In this document: positions 24,430 to 33,789 of the stretch, one piece after another
Layout: each line of letters starts with the position of its first letter
Numbering within the stretch: the stretch's first letter is position 1
Assembly: GCF_000003855.2 (NCBI RefSeq)
Contig: NW_003101630.1
Span: 6,252-70,251 of the forward strand
Length of the DNA: 64,000 bases
Reading direction: 5' to 3'
Source: Blastomyces gilchristii SLH14081
Lineage: Eukaryota > Ascomycota > Eurotiomycetes > Onygenales > Ajellomycetaceae
The notes under the pieces: generated by a model
The model's database searches: none
Told to the model about the DNA's origin: nothing
What the model saw: only the letters and a program-made list of their open reading frames with translations
Made by a program: the position numbers and the translations under genes

Positions 24430-24789
24430 GTCACATGATTAAGTATGATCTAAATCAATTAAATATGATATTGATAGGTCTTATATAACAAACAGAAAAA
24501 TGTTAGAGAAGGAAAAGAAAGAGAAAGTGCAAGAATCAGTGATTGAAGTGAATATTTATACATGTATGTAGTGGTGTATGCAGTGGAGCTTCGGGGCGGA
24601 AGAATCTATACATGTTCATGACGGCCGAGGATCAGTGATTGAGAACGGCCAAGAATCGGTCGTGGCGGCCGAGGATCGGCAATTGAGAACGGCTGAGAAT
24701 CGGAGTGTACGCGTTCGAGAATGGAGCAGTTGGAATCTGTGAAGTGTAACAGAATAGTCTATATGATTGATAGAGCGCAGCCCGCCACA
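24430..24789 (-). repeat. Solo LTR of the G2 chromovirus family, with internal duplication
   Basis: The reverse complement begins TGTGGCGGGCTGCGC at 24789, as do the LTRs at 51571 and 56925. It shares the blocks CAATCATATAGACTATTC, TTCTTCCGCCCCGAAGCTCC, the TATA region and AGGTCTTATATAAC. It is longer than those LTRs because a segment around GATCCTCGGCCG is present twice (about 24620-24700). Its far end is approximate. No 5-bp duplication was found, and LINE sequence abuts only one side, so this may mark a recombination junction. Confidence 0.75.
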
Positions 24790-27488
24790 GAAATCTATTA
24801 TAGATCTAACTTTCATGTCACAAAATCTAATTGAAAAAAGACTTATAATCTGATTTATTGATTCAAATGAAACCTCAGAATCAGGTCATGAGATCATTCA
24901 ATTTGATATTGAACTGAGTGAAAAATAAAGAAGTGAAAATCCTCTTCTCTCTAATCAATATAACTTTGAAAAAGCTGATTGAAAAGCAGTTAAAGAAAGA
25001 GTAAAACAGCTGAAATCTGAAAGACAGAGTGAGCTCTATTGAAATCAAAGTCAAGATATCTTAAATAAAATACTTGAGAATAGAGTAAAGTTGATTACAT
25101 CTATTCTTCTAACAAGTATTGAAGAAAATATTTCAAAGAAAAAGTCTTCTGAGTATTTCAAACCTTGATAAAATAAGAATATAACTTTTAAAAGAAAGTA
25201 ATTAGTCACTGCTAAGAGAGATTGAAAGAATAACTTAATATCTGATAAAGAGTTCAAAACTATTCAAAATGAATATTTTTCAGATATTAAAAAAGCTAAA
25301 ACAGATTACTGAAACAAATTTCTTGAAGAAGTATAAGAAAAAGAAGTTTTTAAAATCTTTAACTATACTAAAACAAGAAGTGTAGCAAAGCTTTCAATCT
25401 TAGAATATGAATTTCAGAATGAATTGTATACAGCAAACTCTTTTGAGGAAAAATATCAAGCTTTTATAAGAATTCTCTTTCAAAACTCATCACATTTAGA
25501 AGAGAAGAATATGTTATTTCATGAATATATTGATAAAAATAACTGAGAATGATCTGAGCTTATATATGATGAACTAGAGTCAGTAATATTCTCAAGTTCA
25601 ATTAAAACTGCTGCAGGACCTGATTTAATCAATCACTTGATTATTCAAAACACATATTTCTTTTTAAAGAATGAATATTTTGAGCTCTTTTTCACTTTCT
25701 TAAAAAATGATTATTATTCTGAATACTGAAGAGAAGCTACTAAAGTAATTCTTATAAAATCTAATAGAAAAACTTTAATTTCTAAGTTATATAGAGTAAT
25801 ATCTCTGTTGAACTATTTGAAAAAAATTGTAGAAAAGATAATAACTACTAGATTATCTTTTATAAGATCTATTAGTAATTCTCTTCTATTTAATGAATAA
25901 ATAAGAGATAGAGAACAGTGTTCTACAATTGACACTGTTCTTTCAGTTATTCATAATATTTAAGTAGTAAAGTATGAAAACCTGATCTCAACTGCAGTTT
26001 TTATTGATATAAAAGATACATTTAATCATATTTCAAAGTCTAAAATGATTCAAACTTTGAAGATGTTAAAACTGTCACTTTCTCTAAGAAAATAAGTTAA
26101 TTCTTTTATATCTAAAAGAATTGTATAACTATTCTTTGATGAAATAAAATAAGATAAAACTGAGATAAAAATAGAAGTACTGTAAGAATCTTTACTCTTA
26201 TCTGTTTTATTTACAATATACACTGCATATCTTTTCAAGAATAGAGGGATGAAAATAGTGAGATTTTCAAGTTATATAGATGATATTGATCTACTCTACA
26301 GTTCAAAAACAATTAAAAAGAATTTAGAAGTAATTGAAAAAGTAGTAAAGAAAATCTTTGTTAGAGTAGATATTAATCTAGTTTAATTTAATATGAATAA
26401 AACTGAGTTAATTCACTTTTTTCTCAGATTTAATAAGAAAGAACTAAGTCTAACTCTTTTGAATAAAGAGATTAAACTCAGTTTGAATGTCAAATGACTA
26501 GAAGTATGATTAAACTTCAAGTTGAATTTTAAATATCATATTTAACAAAGAATTATCAAGACAGAGAAATTACTGAATAGTGTAATTAAACTATTAAATA
26601 CTAAGAGAGATCTATTCTTTCAGACTATGAGTCAGTTATACATAGTCTGTATTATCTCAGTAGCTGATTATAGAGTTTAAGTTTGATGAAATAATTAAGA
26701 AAATTTCACTGAACTCTTTTAAAGTTTGTAAAGCAGAGTTTTGAGAAGAATTCTGAGAGTATTCAAATCATCTTCTATTAAAGTAATGACAATTAAAGTG
26801 TCAATTTTATCTTCTACTATTCAATTTGAAAAGGCCTGCATGAACTATACTCTAAGAGTTATGAAGATGAGCTTAAATTATATAATTAGAGAAAGAATCT
26901 CTTCATCATTTCTATCAATTAACTCAGAAAATGAACTGAATTGAAATAGATTTCTTGATTAAAATGAGAATAATGCTTTAAAGAAAATACTCTCTCAACT
27001 GTATAGACTATGTTCACTGATTAAAAATAAATTGTCTTTATTAAATATTGAGAAAATTAATCAGAAGAAGATATCTCTCTGAAGAGAAAAGCTGAAATCT
27101 CTTATAGACTTATAAATAAGTAAACTATCTAAAGAGAGAGAATATGAACAGTATTTGAAGAAGATGTCTATAATTAGTATAAAAGACTCTATTCTGATTT
27201 ACTCAGATAGCTCAAAAAAGAAGAGTTTGAACAGATTAGATGCAAATATTACTTATACTGAAGATGATATTAATTTTATCTCAGATTTCTGAAATTTAAG
27301 CTGTGAATCTAAAGTCTTTGATGCTGAACTATTTACAATAGTAAAAGCTTTCAAACTTATTGAGATAAAATCTTATAAAAGAGAAAATAGCTTGAAAGAG
27401 ATATAAATATTCTCTGATAGTTAAGCTGCTTTGAAAAGACTTAAAAATAGTTAGATTTATAATGATTAAATGAATCTTGAACTGATCA
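24790..27488 (+). mobile_element. Tad1-like LINE, copy A (both ends missing)
   Basis: The copy starts inside the endonuclease domain (ESGHE at about 24870 is the endonuclease C-terminal SDH motif). It continues through reverse transcriptase (YIDD catalytic motif at 26273-26284, SSSIKVMTIKVS-type thumb region near 26760) and into RNase H (IYSDSSKKK at about 27195). It stops abruptly at 27488 in the middle of RNase H, where GC-normal DNA begins, with no tail. It is the most decayed of the four LINEs: many Gln codons are now TAA and Trp codons TGA or TAA. Ends are set by comparison with LINE X and Y. Confidence 0.88.
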
Positions 27489-27935
27489 GCGCTCCACCAC
27501 GAACTCGCTCAACTTTTCGAATAAGAACCCGCCGATAGATCCATCGAAAGGCCCTCAATCATACGAGCATTTTGACCCCATCGCCGACCGCATACCCCGT
27601 GTGGTGGTGGAGTTATCCAGCCAAACATGAACCAGACGTTGTTTGAAACTCCTGTGTAGGATTATCCCCTGTTCACCCCTATCACACCACAACCCCGGGC
27701 CAAATTGCCATACAAATTGTAAGGTGAAGAGACCTAGTCATATGCGCTCATCTTCTTGATTTTGAAAGATCTCCAATCTGTAATTGTGAAGATATCTGAG
27801 AAGCAACTTCCACAAAAACCCTGTCTATCTTTGATGTTTCAAAACATCAACGCCAAGTCTCACCCACGTACCGCCCTTCCCAATCTGGCCCACATCCGGC
27901 AGAAAAATACAAAAAGATACCTCAGCAACTGTATT
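27489..27935. other. Spared, GC-normal segment after LINE A
   Basis: About 450 bases have normal composition, starting exactly where LINE A breaks off in its RNase H domain. A 60-codon open frame (27756-27938) has no recognisable features. The abrupt switch suggests a deletion or rearrangement breakpoint rather than an insertion, as no tail or duplication is present. Confidence 0.45.
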
Positions 27936-28791
27936 TGATACATAATCAGCAGACACAACAACTATAAAATCAGTATATCTCAAGATCTGACTGAGCCTTT
28001 GATCCCTGCACAGTGAGATATATTAAATCTAGTTTTAATATCTCAATATTCAATAGATTCTGCAAGAGATTGAGAACAGCAACACTAGATTTCTATTGAA
28101 TTTGAGAATTAACTCTATATTGATATAATCATTGATAAAGTCTTCTATTTTGAGATATAAATAATCAGTTCCTTTACATCCTGCTGATAATATTTATATT
28201 ATTATATAGAAACAGACTTATATTCTCTATAATATCAAGACTCTGAAAAGAGAAAGTCTTGATAGAGAATATACAGTAGTATATATCTTAGCAGTTTCTA
28301 TCTTATTCTTCTGCAGCAGTTAATGCAAAAAAAAAAAAAAAGATCTTAGAAATAGTTTTTTACTTCTCTAGAAAAAGTAAGTTGTTTTTCTCTGAGTTTT
28401 ATATAATATTCTTACAAAGGATTAAAAACAGAGCTGTTTTCTATCATAATTTCATATTATTTTAAGTAAGAATTACTTTTTCAGTGACTGAAGAGCTTTT
28501 ATTAATACTTAATTCTTTTTTACACTCTTTATTAACTGATTTGAGTTGCACACTTGTTGTGTAAGAAGAATTGAATAATTTAAAATAAAATTGAATAGTT
28601 TTAATCAATTTCTCTGCAAAAAATTGACTTATTTTTTGTCAGTTTTTCTCTTAAAAACTGTCATATTATCTGATTTATTATCAATTGATATCATACTTTT
28701 TCTCACTGTATCTCAAGAAAGAGATTGTAAAGATTTTATTGATTTATCTCAAAAATCAATTTTAGTTTATTAGATTCTCTTTAAAAATCTA
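27936..28791. other. Mutated DNA, unassigned, with a poly(A) run
   Basis: This is AT-rich, stop-filled DNA in the style of decayed elements. A run of 15 A is at about 28327-28341. A protein-like minus-strand frame is possible around 28050-28320 but no family was recognised. This is the DNA into which LINE X and then the SINE at 28805 were inserted. Confidence 0.35.
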
Positions 28792-28804
28792 ACCTCATTA
28801 CTGA

Positions 28805-29178
28805 TTATTATTATTATTATTATTCTTCCATTATACTCATATGCAAGCGGAGCTTATGATGAGTCCTTGCGTGATGTTAAATACAGGTCAAGTGTTGGTT
28901 ATACAGGAGGAAATACAGGTGTTGAGACCACGCCAAGATAACAAGAACATAGGAAAATACAAAGGAGTGACAATTAGATACATGCGATAATAACTTCCCA
29001 GCTCAGGAACATAGAGCGATTCATTGGAGCGATTTGTACACCTCTGTATTTATTAGGAACCTGAGGTGCTTGAGTTCCGGATTTAATGTATCCCCTGCGG
29101 GTTTCGAACACACGCGCCTTGGTTTCCCACGCCAAGGCGCTACCGGGTGGCCGCATTAACCATTCGGCCACCGGGGCG
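28805..29178 (-). mobile_element. tRNA-derived SINE, copy 2
   Basis: On the minus strand it starts GCCCCGGTGGCCGAATGGTT, a tRNA-like head with A box. It then has a GCGCCTTGGCGTGGGAAACC arm and a B-box-like GTGTTCGAAACCC, then a body shared with copy 1, then an AAT-repeat tail at 28805-28826. It is bounded by a perfect 13-bp duplication ACCTCATTACTGA (28792-28804 and 29179-29191). The last bases before the tail, TATAATGGAAGAATAATAAT, match the LINE 3' end (TATAATTGAAGAATAATAAT at about 42607-42626). The copy keeps its CG dinucleotides and looks unmutated. Confidence 0.95.
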
Positions 29179-29245
29179 ACCTCATTACTGAACTAGTGTG
29201 AATAAAATCAGGTATTTTATATACAAAAGTCTTTTATTCTTCTTT

Positions 29246-29376
29246 TGAAACAGTCTGATCAACTTTTCAATTGAAAACAGACTTAGAAATCTCTTAATTA
29301 AAACAGTCTGATCAACTTTTCAAAAGAGTTCAATAAATATCTTAATTAAAACAGCCTGATCAACTTTTTATTAAGT
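29246..29376 (+). repeat. Three diverged tandem repeats in the LINE X 5' leader
   Basis: AACAGTCTGATCAACTTTT occurs at about 29249 and 29302 and as AACAGCCTGATCAACTTTT at about 29350, spaced about 53 and 48 bases. Repeated leader units of this kind can act as internal LINE promoters. The start of ORF1 follows the third unit directly. Confidence 0.8.
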
Positions 29377-29383
29377 GAGAATA

Positions 29384-30713
29384 ATGAGTTCAAAAATACA
29401 CTTAGTTGATGTGAAAAAAGATGCTTTGTCAAATACTATTTCTGAGATTGAAATTCTGAAGAGAAGAAAGAAAGAAGAAATAGAGAAATAACAAGTTCTT
29501 GAAATACAGACACTTGAAAAAGTAAGCAAGATTCTTGAAAAGCAGTGTCTGAGTAAGATGAATAAAGAAGTTCTGTTAATTCTTCATACTCAGACTAGAT
29601 AACTACAGAAGATGATCAAGTTCAAACTTGAAATTTCAAACACAGTTTAAAAAACATTGAAAATTCCTAGTACAATCACTGACTCTTCATCTTATACTTC
29701 TTCTTTTCTTTCTACTTCTTCTTCTTCTTTGAATTAGAAGAAAACATATGCTCAAGCAGCTGAATCTGCTGTCTCAAAACCTTCTCAAAATTCTGAGAAA
29801 ACTGAGAAGAATACTGCTCATACTTCTATTCATAGAAAAGTGAAGAAAAATATGTAAAAAGAGAAAAACTTTCAAATCTTTAGAAATAGAAGACTTATTC
29901 TCAAAGTCTCAAATCAGAACATCTTGCAAAGAAACAAGCTAAACTTAAATCTCATTTTCAGAATCAGAAATGAAATTAATCAGCAGTTCTTTTCTCAGTA
30001 ACTAATTAGTATTAAAGTTTAAAAATCAGTTATAGCTTTAATTGAGTCATTCTTCTTTAAAAACTTTATCATTCTAACTACAATGTCTGAATTCAGTGCA
30101 GAATTTCTTATTCAGAATAAGAATCTCTGAAAATCAGCAGTAGAATCTTTGTTAAACATAATAATTCTATCTGAGAGAGATGAAAAGTAAGATAAATTCA
30201 TTCTTTATAATATTTCAGTTGAAATTTTTGACTGTGAAGAAGAAATGTTACTTCTTAAAAATGAATTAGAAGAATACTACTCTATTCAACTGAGAAAAGA
30301 GTCTGTATGACTAAATATAATTGAGTTCAGATTAAGTATAAGAAATGTCTCTGTTCTAGTATATATAAAGATACTTGAACAGTCAAAGATCTCTGATGTA
30401 AGAGTAGTAGATTTGAAAATGAGAGTTCATGAATATAAAGACTCAAGAATGAATCTCAAAGCTCAAACAGAGTGTTCAAACTATCAAAGATATGAACACT
30501 TTATAATCTCTTATTTTAGAGCCTCAAAATGTGCATTCTGTGTCAGAGATCATAAAACTAGTGAGTATAAATATGAAATATGCTTAGAAAGAGATAAAAT
30601 ATGTTAACATACTCTGCTTAAATGCTCTAATTGCAATGAAAAATATACATCTAGCTTAAAAGAATGTATATTTACTTCAAGAACTCAAAAGAACTGAAGA
30701 AAAGATGAAGCTT
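29384..30713 (+). pseudogene. LINE X ORF1 (gag-like RNA-binding protein), decayed
   Basis: The ATG at 29384 is the first in the frame and follows the leader repeats. The frame has a Lys/Glu-rich helical start, a Ser/Thr-rich stretch (about 29685-29740), a long middle region, and a C-terminal zinc-knuckle cluster. That cluster has CSNYQRYEHFIISY (about 30475-30516, two Cys changed to Tyr), then CAFCVRDHKT, then CSNCNEKYTSSLKEC (about 30625-30670). LINE ORF1 proteins package the RNA into particles. TAA/TGA stops from C-to-T/G-to-A changes interrupt it at several points. The 3' end is approximate, as the final TAA may itself be a mutated Gln codon. Confidence 0.8.
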
Positions 30714-30889
30714 AAAACAAATCTAAAACTGAAGAGAATAGTTAAGTCAGTCAACTCACAACTATAAGTTTAAAAAGAAGAAACTCTTAACTATCTAAAT
30801 CTTCAAACTTCAATTCTTCAGCTAAATGTAAATAGAATTTGAATTCTCAAACTTCTATTAAGATTAGAGAATTGAGAAATGACACTGAT

Positions 30890-31789
30890 AATAAACTCGA
30901 TATAATACAAGTAGTTGAGTTTTCTACTTTTCAGAATAGTTATAATCTACTATCTGATCATAGTGATTAGATTCTACTCTACTCTCTTTTAGTATGAATA
31001 TATAATAAAAATAATAAAAAAAGTTTAAAAACTCTTCAAAAATCACATTTATTTAAAATAATGTGAATAGAAACTTAAATTATATTTATTCTTGTCTTCA
31101 AATTGTATTTAAATAAAAAGTTGACTTTATACTGCTTCAGAAGCCGAATTTTGATACTGAGTAAAAATATATTATTTCTCATTTAAGCTACTACTGCTTT
31201 CTACCTCAAAAGTCTGAGATAAAGTCAAGAGTAGTGATCTATGAAAGAAAGAGATTAAGATATTTATTTAATTTAAGATTTAATATCATATCTGACTCTG
31301 ATATTCTGGTGAGTGATATTATAGATAAAGAGAATAAGTTTAATATTATACAGCTTATAAATATCTATAATGAAAAGTTATTGAAGAAAAATAACAATAT
31401 TTGAATAATTAATAGAGAATTTCTGAACATAACTTCATTAAGAAACTCTATAATTGCAGGAGATTTTAATGCACATCATCTCTGATGAAATTCAGAATGT
31501 AAAAGAGTAGTAAGAGCTGATAATCTGATTGAATGAATCTTTGAGCATTTAATAGATTTAATTAACAAGTCTGATTAATAAACATTCTTTAGAAAAGACA
31601 TGAAACAGAAATCTATTATAGATTTAATCTTCATATCACAAAATCTTATGAAAAAAAGACTTGTAAACTGGTTTATTGATTCAAATGAGACATTAGAATC
31701 AGATTATGAGATTATTCAATTTAATATTGAACTAAGTGAAGAATAAATAAGTGAAAATCCTCTTCTCTCTAATCAGTTTAACTTTGAAA
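30890..31789 (+). pseudogene. LINE X ORF2, endonuclease part
   Basis: The apurinic-type endonuclease nicks target DNA for LINE insertion. A plus-strand frame contains IIAGDFNAHHLWWNS with TGA read as Trp (about 31453-31495), the conserved GDFNxHHxxW core, and then IIDLIFIS. It also has ESDYEIIQF at about 31690-31725, where the terminal SDH motif is expected (His changed to Tyr). The frame is cut by LINE Y after 31789 and continues at 42649 (after the duplication) into reverse transcriptase. Several stops make it non-functional. Confidence 0.82.
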
Positions 31790-31804
31790 TACAAATGGGA
31801 GGTA
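31790..31804 (+). mobile_element. LINE Y, 5' stub
   Basis: ACAAATGGGAGGTA corresponds to AATAAATGAGAGATA of LINE X at 49407-49421 but keeps its GG pairs. It is the 5'-truncated start of LINE Y, flanked on the left by the duplication TTAACTTTGAAA (31778-31789). Gypsy element G1 follows directly, with duplication GGTA at 31801-31804. Confidence 0.85.
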
Positions 31805-31971
31805 TGTGGTTCGGAAGAACGTACGACCGCCGGATAATAACGCGGCCGCTTCCGAAGTTGCTTACGAATGTAAAGGGGCCATAGCGGCCACCAATTAATT
31901 TAGTGTATAGTATATAAGAAGCCGGCGTATGCCTGTAATTGTATGCTGGCTCAAGCAACCTTTGAATCACA
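31805..31971 (+). repeat. G1 5' LTR (167 bp, unmutated)
   Basis: This GC-rich LTR has more than ten CG dinucleotides and a TATATAAG box (31911-31918). Against the 3' LTR most differences are C-to-T or G-to-A in the 3' copy at CG, CC or GG sites. This LTR therefore keeps close to the original sequence. Confidence 0.93.
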
Positions 31972-32380
31972 TCTGATAGCATGTCTAAAAACCGATGAGA
32001 AGCACAGGCTTCTTCAGAGTGTGATAATTCTGTTTACAAAGTGATTTGTAGTTATTATGCCAGTGTGATTCTAGAATATCTTCAAAGATAGTGTATAAAG
32101 AGTGATGAGCAGAAGAGTATCTGATTGATGCTGCTTCACTTGTTAAGGGAAAACTTCACACCCAGGCAAATGCCATGTATGTGAATAAATGAGGTGTGAG
32201 AAAAGAGATGAGAGTGATGAACTAGATTCAAAGAAGACTGCTCTTCACTGAGAGAGATAAAAGAGAAGATGACTATCACTGCAGTTATATGATGATAACA
32301 GAAATCATATAATGATATAGTAATATAATGATATAGCAATATAATAATATACATTATATGATCAATGAGAAACCACTGAA

Positions 32381-33640
32381 ATGAATATCTTTTCTAGTCA
32401 ATATGAACAACACTCTTCTCTGCTATCTGAATCAGAAGATATACAGAACCTCTTAGAGAATTTACTTAAAGTAGTAAGAAAAATAACTGAAATTACTGCA
32501 CTGAAATTGAAGTGCTGTACATGTACAAGAATTCTAAATAAGATTGAGATCTTGTATACACAGTGACAGACTGAGATGAAAGTCAAACAACAATTGATAT
32601 TTACTGTGAATCAAGCATTCACTATGAAGAGCTGCGCTGATGCAATCATCACTATTAATAAGAATAGAGAAAACCAGATCTTAGATCTACAGCAGGAGAT
32701 TAAATGTTTACACAGATAGATAACTACACTGAATCTGAAGATCTTATCATAATCATTTATAATCTCTTCAGAAGTATACACATTATCAGAGATCACTGCA
32801 CAGAATGAGAATCTGAGTATAAAATATATTAAGCTAGAAGATCTGCTAAAGCTATCAAGCTTCAATGATAACTGAAAAAATAATGCTGTAATCAGCTAGC
32901 TAAGTCAGATACAATTATATTATCAGATTGAATATAAACTCATAGACAGATAGTTAACAGAATTTCAATAAGTCTTAAGATCTGCTGTATTTCTATACAG
33001 AAAAACAAAGTTATTATAAATAACTAATAAAAAGATAAATCTTACAGATCTGAAGTGATATTCATTCTTATAAATATGAAATAAGTTTTTCAAATAAATC
33101 TTACATAACTTTGAAAAAGTAAATATATAAGATAAGTGTTATAAATACTTCACTGAGTGTAAATAAGTAAGTGATCTTATATTATACTTCACATACTTTA
33201 GCTTACACTATCTTATATTGAATGAAGAGCTTTTAATATCTTTCTATTTACAGATCTTTATTCATGATCTTATATCTGAGTTGAGAGTGGAATAAAAATA
33301 CTTAATCTTATAATCAGATATAGTGAAAGAAGTGTACAACATTCTTATTATATAGAAATAAGTGAGTCAATTATAATAGAAAATACTGCAATTAAGTATA
33401 TCTCAGTGAAGAATGAGTAATCAGACTTCTATAACATAAGTTATATATCTGAATATGATAAATCTAGATCTGAATGTTATTACTAAAGCACTGAATTCTC
33501 TGAAAAAGCAATTCTCTGAGTGAAAATCTTGATATTATAAGCATCAAGCTTGCTTCAACTGCAGATGTTAAAATCATGATATAAAAGATTACACACAGTG
33601 TGTATAGTCAAGAGAAGCAAGAGAGTTAAAAAACTAGCAG
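32381..33640 (+). pseudogene. G1 gag, decayed
   Basis: From an ATG at 32381 the frame is open for 61 codons and then continues with TGA/TAA interruptions. It includes the capsid-like aromatic stretch around 32930-33300 and a zinc knuckle CFNCRC-x-NHDIKDYTQC at about 33550-33600, where the last Cys of the CCHC pattern has become Tyr. Gag forms the cytoplasmic particle and binds the RNA. The start is the first ATG after the leader, with no stronger evidence. Confidence 0.7.
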
Positions 33641-33789
33641 AATCAGTGAGCTTGAAGACACTCACTGATATTCTATAAAAAGTGTTCAAAGTGAAAGAGA
33701 TGTCTGTGTTAGATGATTCTCTGAATTCTGTGAATGTCAAGAGAAAGCAGACTCTCAAATGAGATGCAGATGAGAATGATGAAGTAGAT

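Larger units (their letters stand above)
29195..31789 (+). mobile_element. LINE X, segment 1 (5' UTR, ORF1, endonuclease)
   Basis: This is the 5' part of the only LINE here with a complete-looking front end. It holds a repeat-bearing leader, ORF1 with zinc knuckles and the endonuclease domain, and is then cut at 31789 by LINE Y. The element resumes at 42637, 49117 and 57196 and ends with an AAT tail at 57642. A likely target duplication is ATTACTGAACT (29184-29194) against ATCACTGAATT (57643-57653), differing only by C/T transitions. Full uninterrupted length would be about 6.2 kb, normal for Tad1-like LINEs. Confidence 0.85.

Noticed and set aside
28974..29178. Functional tRNA gene
   Set aside because: The tRNA-like head lacks a clear paired acceptor stem and anticodon arm context, is joined to a SINE body and tail, and lies between target duplications.
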